Positions 1-10,400 of a DNA stretch of 14,267 nt are shown here, one piece after another. Each line of letters begins with the position of its first letter. Within the stretch, counting starts at the first letter, position 1. The position numbers and the translations under genes were made by a program. The stretch comes from Phoronis ovalis (Eukaryota; Phoronida; Phoronidae): the NCBI GenBank assembly GCA_028565635.1, contig JAOXYB010033307.1, positions 1 to 14,267 on the forward strand. Direction: 5' to 3'. Below the pieces are notes generated by a model. That model searched no databases. It had not been told where the DNA came from and worked only from the letters and a program-made list of their open reading frames with translations.

Positions 1-396
1 TATAAAAGATGGGATTCTGGAATTAATGACATAGTTAATAATTTCTAAGGAAGGAGAAAACTGCCAAAACATTAGCAAATTAGAGATGCATGCCCACTGA
101 GGTTATACCCTTTTGCCATTCATAAAATATGCGCATTACATGATGTCACATGTCTTGGGAAATATTAAAACCAAGCGTGATGGGTCAGAATTATTTCTAT
201 CAATAAATACATTCTATATATTTTAAGGAAACTTAACACAGTTTTTGCTGGTGTTTTCATGGATTTTCTTCTCTGATGCGACCTTACAGTCAATGTTATA
301 CTGTAAAGTTTCATTAACACTCTACCTACGTTACAGTCATCTAAGACCAAGTATTGTATTGCACCATTTTATTTTTCCTTCATTTTCCTTACACAG
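1..396. other. Left flank, no gene seen
   Basis: AT-rich sequence with no convincing exon on either strand. If the plus-strand exon at 397 is real, this is its upstream intron. Confidence 0.5.
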
Positions 397-465
397 TCCA
401 TAATAACGATGACTTTTAGGCCAAGTATCATGGCGGCGGAACAAGGAAGACAACACTATGAATAA
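397..465 (+). CDS. Possible last coding exon of a convergent plus-strand gene
   Basis: A long pyrimidine tract and acceptor on the plus strand (ttccttacacag, 385-396) precede 22 codons ending in TAA (463-465). They read SIITMTFRPSIM then AAEQGRQHYE. The frame contains a GC-rich patch (atggcggcggaacaagg) inside very AT-rich DNA. Upstream exons would lie left of the window. The start phase of the exon is unknown, and the two other frames stop at once. I do not recognise the protein. No AATAAA follows nearby; only a CATAAA variant near 623. The same bases read on the minus strand give an ATG in a Kozak-like context, so strand is not settled. Confidence 0.27.
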   Translation, partial: SIITMTFRPSIMAAEQGRQHYE

Positions 466-1105
466 TCCATGAAAACCCAAGATCCTGTTTTTCCAATAAC
501 TTTAAAAGTAGACATGTACCTTTTTACGCTTCAGTCTGCAGCCTCACATGGTGCTATTTCTTACAAGCCGAATGATATTTTTAGAGAATAATTTCTGCTT
601 GGACGTATCTAAGGCAAATTGCACATAAATCTCTATTTTTTTTTAAAATTCAAATTGCAGATATTCTAAGAATAACATTATTTATTTAAAATCACTGAAC
701 AATGCAAAATCACTATCCATGAATAATTTACCTAGCTACTTTTTTTTGAAAATCATAATGTAATAATTTGATAGCCCAAACTTTTACAATTTTAGTTAAC
801 CTGCTTTTTTTGTCAATAATGGACATTACAAAAATACATCTGAAAACATGTTACCTCTATTAACAGTGGTTTAGAAAAATGTGACAAAGACTTTACTACC
901 CTACTCCAGTCTTGCCAAAAATGATAACTAAAGATTTAGAAAGAGTTCCTACGCAAAACCCATTTAATTACATTTCAATAATAGTTATAATACAAATGCA
1001 CTCTTAAGATGTTTCAGTACTTTGCCATGAGAAGATACTGCTAAATAGGAGAAAAGTAGACAGGCAAAAGCAATAAGCATTCATTATTCTCTAGACTCAC
1101 AAAGT
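466..1105. other. Intergenic or 3' flanking region
   Basis: AT-rich with several T-runs and no open frame of note. It would separate the 3' ends of the RhoGEF gene and the possible convergent gene. Confidence 0.5.
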
Positions 1106-1111
1106 TTTATT
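1106..1111 (-). terminator. Candidate poly(A) signal for the RhoGEF gene
   Basis: AATAAA on the minus strand, about 210 nt past the TAG of exon 19, in AT-rich sequence. It would end a short 3' UTR. Any AT-rich region contains such hexamers, so this is only moderate support. Confidence 0.35.
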
Positions 1112-1318
1112 ATGATACAATGACAAGAACCTATTCTAACAGACAAACAAAGTAGTGCATAATGAACTATTCCCAACTCTTTAAAAATGTTATGAGCAAC
1201 GATACAATCTCAAGAGCATATTTGCTATCACTTTAATAAGCTTGGTAATTTCACAAGTCATGATAAAAGGCAATGCCAGTAAATACAAAGCATCATGCTC
1301 TCTAGTCTATGGCCACAA

Positions 1319-1405
1319 CTAATGACCCACCCTTCCTGTGCTGGCTGTGCGTCTAACAGGTTCATGATAACTTCCCCCACTACAGCGACGCTCTCTGGGC
1401 CAAAA
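1319..1405 (-). CDS. Exon 19: predicted last coding exon with stop
   Basis: Twenty-eight codons and TAG at 1321-1319, reading FWPRERRCSGGSYHE then PVRRTASTGRVGH. Acceptor tgttttgactttag, phase 0 as exon 18 requires. The block is distinctly GC-richer than flanking sequence, and the frame is basic with an R-R-T-A-S-T phospho-site-like string. Another frame is open longer across the same bases but has no splice-phase support. No family similarity recognised, so this exon rests on splice signals, composition and the AATAAA about 210 nt downstream. Confidence 0.42.
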   Translation of the reverse strand, partial: FWPRERRCSGGSYHEPVRRTASTGRVGH

Positions 1406-4400
1406 CTAAAGTCAAAACAGTGGGACAATAAGAATGAGTGATTCCTATGTGTTGTGGAGAATACATCCAATATAAATATGCAGTGTGAAAGTAGGCAGAG
1501 CTATAATTATGTACAAGAATATCAACTAGATACAGAGTGTTTCCACATTAAATTCACATACAGGCGACTATGGCAATTTATTTATTTTTATGCCTAGTGT
1601 CGATGTTTACAATACATTTGAAAAAAATAGATTTCAAATCGCAATGTGCATTCAGTGTACACTGCAGAGTGTTTGTACCTTAATTTTTTCCAATGCATCA
1701 GGGCTATGTATGGAGTCCGTCTCACTGTCATGTCGAAGATTCTGTAAACTTGTACTACGACCATCTTGCTCAGGTCCATCAGGAAGGTTATGTTTTTTAC
1801 CATAGCCTTTAAGGGAAAGAAAATGTCAGAGCCTAGTTATAGAACATCAATCCATGACACATTTAACATAGAGTATATTATAAGGCCAAGAAAAAAAGAT
1901 TTGTGGTTTATGTATCCTTGTTGATCCTCCAAAAGTCCATTACAAATGCGTTTTAATATTGACTTTTGCATTGACTGTCCTGTAAAATGTTAGTGTATCA
2001 GTCTTTCTTTAACAATTGAGTAATAAAAAAAACAATAACCTTAGGTTGAGGTTGTCTTAATACATACCCTTTCCACTTTATCTTGGCCTACTGAGAGAGC
2101 TCAACCAGTGCTAAATAATTGTTATGGAGAAGTCAAGTATTTGAAGTTACTTCTCAAGTTTAAAGGCATTTTTAAGCAAAAATTTGAAAATGTACACATA
2201 ATATTTGTTTAACAGGTTCAATTGGTATAACTTTTTAAAGGAAAACAAAATAAGTTTGCTTTTTATTCACTTTAATGAAAAGTTAGTTCTGGACATCCAG
2301 CCATGTTCGTTCAAGAAAATGATGGATACCTTAGCATTTCTCATTGTAACAACAAATTTTGTTGTTCTATCCTTAATGCAGCAAGCTATGTAGAAATAAC
2401 TTATTATGCTGACATTCAGGACTGATCAATATCTTTAAGTTTAACGTATAAATATATTGAATATTTTTTCAGACATAATGTTTCTTCATCCAAACAGAAG
2501 TGTTTTATGTCTTTGAAGCTTCTTTTCTGTATTGGTTGAGCTTCACCTTAACAAGCTGAATAATTGATAATAAACTATACTGTGGAAACATATTTATTTC
2601 TGCAGAAACCACTGCGTTAAATCTGATTTCCACTAAACAATTGAATCTTTTATAAAATACAGAATTAATGAGTAGAAAACAACAGTATAAAAACTCTTCG
2701 ACTAGTTAGTATATTAGTTAAGATTGGATAAATAGTTACATATTTAAAAACATACATAAGGGTTGAAACAAATAAACAGAACATGGAACAATGACAAGCA
2801 AGCAGGTGGAATAGTGTTTTGATGTGCCGTGCAGATGCTATGTTACTTTACTCAGCCACGTCTGTCTTCCACACGATAAAATAACTAACCTAATCTTTCT
2901 CTAGTGATTTCCATAGTTGTTATTGTGTCAAAGCTGCTAAATGTTTCAATGCGTCGTAGGCTGCAAGGGTGTTTTCTGAACCGGACACATTTTCGATTTC
3001 GGTCTGACAAGTCACTATGATGTCTAATAATCCCTTTCAATGCTCGACTAAATCTCTTCAACCCAGTCTTTTCTACCTTAGGCATCTTAGCCGTCTCATC
3101 CACAGGGATGTTTAAAGCAAAATGTTTAATTCCTGGTGGCAAATTATCTTCATTCAGGCTTGATGTACTGCTATGTAGGCTATTGGGGGCACTTGAAAAG
3201 AGTATGTCCGAAGCTGACAAAGGTTTTTCAACTAGTTTCCCATCATTCATTAGGTATTCAACATTTTGAATAGCTGTGACAATACACTTTTCATTCTTTT
3301 CCTTAGAAGACCCACTACTAGCACCAGAAACTAATTTACAGTTCTGATGGTGTTTGTTACTAGGGTTCTCCAACTTTTTTCTTAAGCTCAGTTTCTGAGC
3401 AATTTTTTTCCGTAAAGGAGTATTCTTTTCCTGTACCTTACCATTATCCTGCTCATCTGTATCACAGTCTTTATCCTTATTTATAGCATCGTTGTCACTT
3501 TTGTCACAATTTTTCACGTAATTTTTATCGTTGTAACTCAACCTGTTTCTATCATTACCAGTTGTTTGAATATTACCATATCTTAATGTAGCCTTGCACA
3601 TTGCAATTCCTTTTACATTAAACTCATCAGCATTTACATGTTGGGAAACCTCTTCAATTCCTGTCTTTTTTACCGCAGTATTTTTATGGTTACCAATACA
3701 GTGCCCAACTTCAGGAGGAATCCTGTTTTCTTTCTTGCCACAGAGCTCTGCTGCTTGGTCAACATGTTGTAAACATGCACTCTCTCCTTCAGTTCCAGGA
3801 ATAACATCATTACAACTAAACACAGAAACATTGTGTTCAAAGCTACAGCTTCCACTTTTCAGACTACAGTAGGATGATGACAGAGAGGGTTCAGTTATCA
3901 TACTGTTACTGTTTGATAACTCTTTTGAATCCACTCTTCTAATATGGCAGTTCAGACTATCACACAAACAGTGATTATCCTTCCCATAATTTTCCTGTTT
4001 GCTAATATTTTCAGAAATTGATGCTGCTAGGTCATACTTGGATGATGGGAGGGATAACATGTGCAAACTGCTGCTGTCTTCTTTGGGAGTAGTGATGCTA
4101 TTGCTTAGGTATGTGAAGCGGTTAGGGCTGCTATAGCTTTCTACAAGGTGACTACAGGCTACAGTTGAAATAAAAAGAAAAGTTGACAAGGTTACAGACT
4201 ACTAAGAACTAAGAAATCAAGCCAGCCTAACTAAAGTTATTGATTTTTAATATAATACCCAAACAACAGTTCTTTTAACTTTCATCTTGTGATGAAGTTT
4301 ATAGAGACTACAGGTTCACAGCTCAGACAGTCCGCTTACTGTTTTAAATTTATCTCAGTTACATTTATTAATACAGTTTATTACATTAGAGTCCAGCAGA

Positions 4401-7400
4401 AAGTACCCAAGTATAATTTCCAGTCTATTAGCCTGCTAGCATAGCATATTTCCTATTTAGTGTCTAGCAAAAAGAAATAGCTTTCTCATGAATCATCTAG
4501 AGAATTAGAGCAATTCTTGCACACAGCTGTTAAATGCAACAAAATCATGCTGTAGCACAATAACTCAAATGTTTATTTTCAAATAAGAAAGTGGCACTTG
4601 TAAATACTCACCATTAGTAATGTTATCAAAGCCAGCAAAAGTCTCTGCTCTTTTTGGTAAAGAGGGTGCAGTAGCCAATCCGCTTTCCTGTTCTCCTACG
4701 CTGCTAGTACTTCGATCTAAATGAACTTGGGCATTGCTTTGAATAAGCCAACTTAAACGAGAGGCTGAAAAACAAATCAACTGCAGCGTTGATCAATTGT
4801 CCAATTTCCTCTGTCAGTAAAAGTAGTGTATATGTAAGATTTCTGGGTTGTAGAAACATGACTGTCTGATACTGTAAAACCTACATCAACAGCGAATAAT
4901 GGAGGACAGAAGTAAACATTGACAGCAGGCCCCGGGGGGGGGGGGGGCACTTTCATCCAAAGTGGTTATACATACATGCTGTCCTATGGGGTATGGTTTT
5001 CAGGGTCCCTGCTTGCAACGGGGTACATATTTCAGCCCTGGTCTGGACGCTCGCACAAAGGGTATATTTCTAGTTCACTGCCAACAAGTCACAAAAATCT
5101 AACAACGATTCACGACAATCTAACAACGGGTCCCGAAAATCATGTCTGCTTATAAAGGAGTATGTTTTTTGCCATGGGTGTTACTAAAGGGGCATGTTTT
5201 TAGCCATCTTTTTGGACAACGGGGTATGTATCTTGCCATAGCTGACTTGCAACGGGTATAGGGTTTTGAGGCCTGTGCCTCACCCCTGTACCATAAATTG
5301 GCCAAGTGCCCTCCCCCAGGCTGCAGCCTTATCAAAATGTTCTTATGGTAATAGAAGAAATTATTATCCTTCACATATCAATATAAGTAATAGTCTTACC
5401 CTCATGGACTACTGCCTGCAGTAGTTCCCTGTGATCCCATACATCTCCAACATCCTCAGAGGGATAAATTATCTTCAACTGAAATACAATTTTTACTTAA
5501 CAGTATTACAAAATACAACCTATCACAGAAAGCCAATTGAATATGCAAAAGAATGCTTTCAATGTATGTAAATATGATAACCTCAGTAATTCGTCATCAC
5601 AATGACACCTACCCCCTTTAATACATCATCATAACCATGTAATTCTAGCATTTCCTTGATGACATGAAATCTTGCATTACAGCACTGTAATAAGTCATCA
5701 TCTTTTTGTCGCAGGTGACCTGTCAGCTCATGAAGCTTGGCAAATCGTGCTTCAGCCATTTTTCTTTCCTCCTCACTCTCAGATGGCACTCCCTCATCTA
5801 TAAGATCAAATAATTAGCTACAATTATCATAAATCTGCAACATGCATGTTTCTCGCACATTAAGGTGGTGAATGGGTAGTTCAAAGGGTGTTACTGTTGA
5901 ATGCATTTTGCATGTATGTCAATTACATTGAAAAGCCCATTTTTCTTAGTAAAAATTCACGACACCGGGGTTAGTAGAAATTAAGGATCTGATATAATTT
6001 GGTTAAGGACAACTAAATGTAGATACTATCCTATTTATTTTTTCAAAATTGTGTTATATTTATGTGTTTATGCAAAATTCTGCCAAATTGGCAACCCTTA
6101 GCAGCACATGTGTGAAGTTCCATCCCTTATGCAACCGTTTAAAGTGACAATTTAATTATTCCAATACCCACTGCCTCTAGATTAGGGCATGTGAAATGTA
6201 GGGTCGCTGACCTAAACATCCTCCTGCAGCCATGACCGTAAACTTTCATTAACATAAATTTATAAAATTTGCTTGACTTATCAAATTTTTAAGGTATTTT
6301 TCTTGTAGAAGCTAATTTTATGAAAATTTAAGAGTAGTTATATTGTATTTTCACTATTCGGCATTATAACCATACTAAATAATACTTCACTATTGGTGGA
6401 TAATGCTTGCAACAATTGATATTTTGGAGGTGTGTGTATCTCTGGCAGCTATTTCTTACAACTACCCATATTCTCTCTTAAAATGAAGCAGTTCAAGTTA
6501 GAAAATGAATGTGAGCACAAACCTTCTTCATCTGGACATTTCATGGTTGCATCCTTAAATGTCCGTATCCAATCATCACATTCAAATTTTGATTTACAAA
6601 CTATTTCAAACATATCATAGGCATCTTGTAGTTGTGTGATCAAGAACATGCTGCGTTTATCTCGTCGTGCACCATTCTCACGAGCAATAAGCTTAAATAA
6701 AGGCACGGCTCCAGACTGTAACACAACACAAATTGTCAGTTCCAATCACAAGATGTGGAAATAAAAGGTCGAGAGAAAAGCAATTAATCAAATTTCATAC
6801 CTAAGTAATTGCTACAGAATGAATAGCCTATTACCTTTTTATCCAAACTAAGGAATGATAATTTTTGATTATTATCTTCCAGGAACAGCACCACATCCGT
6901 TAATAATATCATCAGCACCTCTGAAACATTTAATAATCATATAGCACTACTTGATTAGATTCAAAACTAGGTCATTAAAATGGAAAGTCAAGCTCTGTCA
7001 TGACATTAGCTATGTCTTTTAATGGAATTGTTTCCAAGAAGAATTATCAAAATTGCACAATTCAGACTAGTTTTTAGTGTGTGCAACAAGCACAAATGCA
7101 AAGGATGTCGGTTTCTTCAGCACAAATATTGATCACAAGACAGATATAAACCTATCTTCAGTTTTTGTGTCAAACAATATTGTAACAGTTACTTTATTTG
7201 TGCCAACACTAAACTCACCAACTTCCTTTCCTCTCGCAGTTTTAAATCCTATTGTTCCTTCCTTCATTAACTTTCTTGTTTTGGCTAGAAGATCAGATTT
7301 CTACAAAAATAATAATATTTGAATCACTGATGATCTTGTCATAATCTTGACATGTTGTCTGAAAATTACAAAGCAAGATTAAGCTACTAACAGAACTGTG

Positions 7401-10400
7401 AACGCAATATTATATTCAAATTTAGAAACTCTGATACTTGTACTCACCTTGAAATCTCGTTTTCTAAACTTGGCTGAAGATCTTGCATCAAGTCGATTAT
7501 AAATTTCTAACAGCCTCATTTCCCGATTCCTAGCATCAATCTGCTCATCTACATGTTTTAAGATATCCTGTGCTAGGCCTACAGCAGTCTTTAAATTATC
7601 TTTTTCTGATTTTGAATCCTTAGTGTCCTTCATTGGCTTTATAATAGCTTCTATTAATGGTGGGTATTTTGTGAGACGTTGTGTGACAAATAGAATACAT
7701 TCTGTGACACCCATTCTTTTACATAATGAATTCATACTACATTTCTGTAATCAAGAATAATGTTAGTTTCACAAATCTGTAAGAGAAACTTGCAGGGAAT
7801 AATAAGTTTACTTTTAAAACTGAAAACAGTTACACATAGATAAATCAACAAATTAATGTGAAATCATGCCATCTAACATCACAAGGATCAAAAGATATTC
7901 ACTTCTGTACTATTCTTCAATTAGGCTAATAAACCTACTTTAATAAAGTTCTGAAACTTCCTATCATTTTTCAGTAAATCTTTGTAAAAGGAAACAGCTT
8001 CTTTATGGCGACTACAGAAATCTCCGTATGCTTTTTTCATTCTGTCTCCCATATTTCCACCATACTGAAACAATAATTACACATGGTTGCTCACGGAAGC
8101 CTTAATCTTAAATTTTAAGCCAACGTCCATAACTTTGGACTTTCTCTTTGTCAGTCTGGTGAAATGTAGGGAAAAGCCATATGAATACTATAAATAATAA
8201 TTAAATGCAACAAGAACAGCAGCTGCACAGAGTGGCCATTCAAAACAAAGGTTACAAACTGTACACAAATCACCCTGTACATTAAGAATGCGTTCCAACA
8301 GTTGCCTAGAAAAGACAAAACACTACTCAAGATTTAATACCATAGGTTGATTAAATTTAGTCAACGCTGTATCAACCTACTTTTAAGTTAAAACCATGGT
8401 CACATATGAACATTCAGTAAGTGCAGACATAAAATATTTCCACTGATTTATGCTAACAACTTTTAAAAAGGATAGCTGCGATTATAAAGCCATAGCTACA
8501 AATGACGCCTTTTTATCATTAATTAAAATTACCTGCTCAATCAAAATGTCCGAGATCAGCTCAATATATTTGTCAGTTCTTTTTTCTTGTCTCTCTCTAA
8601 GTTTATTCAGGAATGTTTGGTGCATATCTAAAAGTTCGTCTAACTGAGGAAAGATTCTGTCTACAGTGTCCTGTGTCATTTGTAACTCTTGTACCATGCC
8701 ATACGCAAATATTTTCTGCATTACTTTAAGGGTACGGTAGTAGTGCTTCTCTGTTTGTATCAGCTCTGTAACACAAGTAAAATACATGCAAAAATGATAA
8801 TACATGTCACTTCTTATAAAACAAATCAGTAGTTTTATTATGTCGAGTTGTTTAGAACAATGCTAGACACATAATTATAAGAATATCCAATGATGTTTAA
8901 ATATTAATTATTTGTCATAAATAAATCTGTAGAAGTTTAACATGAAAATCTACCAGCCAGTTTACCACTAGCATTAGGGCGCAATATATCTATGACCTTC
9001 TAGGGTAAATAACATAAAATCACAGCCCAGGTAATAAGAAATAAACACAACACCCCTAAACAGCATTCAAAATCTGTGACTAGTCACGTTCATGTAAAGT
9101 AAAATGTTAAAATCCTTGTAATTTTTGCTCTAATAAATGGAAGCTAAGCTTTTTGTACATGTAACCGAGCCATCCATGCTATCAGGTTACCAGTCTGCAA
9201 GGTGAACCGGAAGCAGAACTGCAGAACAGTGTTGAAATGTTTATTTCTTTGTCACCCTATATATTAACCCCAGATATGATCCTGACGCTTGATATCCTTT
9301 GAACTGAGTTTCAGTAGTTTCATAGCCTTCTTATCAATGCTGACACTCCATGCCTCAGGTTCTGGTCCCTTCAATATCAAGTCAGGATCGTCTTCAAACT
9401 CTACTTCAACCAGAATCTCATCCAGGGATTCAGTTGATACAGAATAGGTCTCTGCAATGCTACATAAAGAATGTAATGAGTTAATTTTTCACATTTAATT
9501 ATATATAAGTTACAATGACATAATAATAGTGCTCATAAGCTCGTTCAAGTTTTCAAAATAATGTGGCACAATTCAAAATTAGTTAACAGGAATAATTATA
9601 ATGCTGTTTCTTTTTAATTCACAAACATTTATAGTCAGACAGCAGTTTACTGCAGATCAGTGCTTTAGGTTTGCAAACAACTGTATTACCATCATGCACT
9701 ATAAGCACTTACTTGTGGGATGTGGTGAGATCAAGTTTCTCATGGTCAGTCTCATCCATCTCACTAATTGCTTTACTGAAAAACACCATATCAATTAATT
9801 AGTAACACTTCAAACAATGATATTGCATGTCCAAATGGCACAACATGTCAGCAAAATATACATTGTTTTACCTTTGTTATTGTATTATGTTGATATGTTG
9901 TACTGGATTACTAAATATATTCATGGGTGTACCATACTTCACTAGAACAAGAGGTCTGCTTTTGCAACAAACAATGTCTTTATATATTATATTGTTGAAG
10001 GACATAAAAAGCAAAAAGCAAAACAGGCAACCAACAATAATGTTACACATCATATAAAACTAATTAAGTTTTTTTTAAAACACTCATACAAATGCATCAC
10101 AGCATTATGCAGTGACAAATGACCATAATGTTAATAATGTAGGTACTTTAAAAGTTCCTCAATATGAACTACATAGTTTTAGCTATGTTAACTTTTTATC
10201 CTATTCTATTTAGTTTTTTTTAATATTTCAAGGAACCTTTTTTTGCATAAAAGCATGTGCTACACAAAATAAATACTCCACAAACCATTATAGCTTAAAA
10301 TAATAAGTAATATAAAATGTTGGAACATCTGTACTCAGTTACAGAATCCTAGTATGGCCAAAGCATTGATTCTAACTATTAAATCCTGGTCCTATACATC

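Larger units (their letters stand above)
4765..5399 (-). other. Intron 15
   Basis: 635 nt, most of which is the GC-rich repeat element at 4930-5322. Flanking parts are ordinary AT-rich intron. Confidence 0.8.

Noticed and set aside
1258-1470. The 70-codon minus-strand frame across exon 19
   Set aside because: It is longer than the chosen frame but does not start in the phase delivered by exon 18 and has a non-coding-like composition. The chosen frame fits the splice phase.
2349-2367. Perfect short palindrome AACAACAAA/TTTGTTGTT
   Set aside because: Nine AT-rich pairs are expected by chance at this base composition; no context makes it functional.
2495-2560. Acceptor-like site with frame LVKVKLNQYRKEASKT on the minus strand
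   Set aside because: Wrong phase for exon 17, a stop after 16 codons, and no donor in frame.
2885-2887. TAG as the definite end of the RhoGEF protein
   Set aside because: It directly follows a usable donor (G|gttagt), and the next exon-like segment fits the phase. It is kept as an alternative end, not the main model.
4919-5374. Open frames of 74-78 codons on both strands
   Set aside because: They lie inside the GC-rich repeat element, start in or near the poly-G end, and have glycine-run or low-quality sequence.
8104-8160. Minus-strand string DKEKVQSYGRWLKI
   Set aside because: It would interrupt the DH domain between exons 8 and 9, where the family is contiguous, and it ends in a stop.
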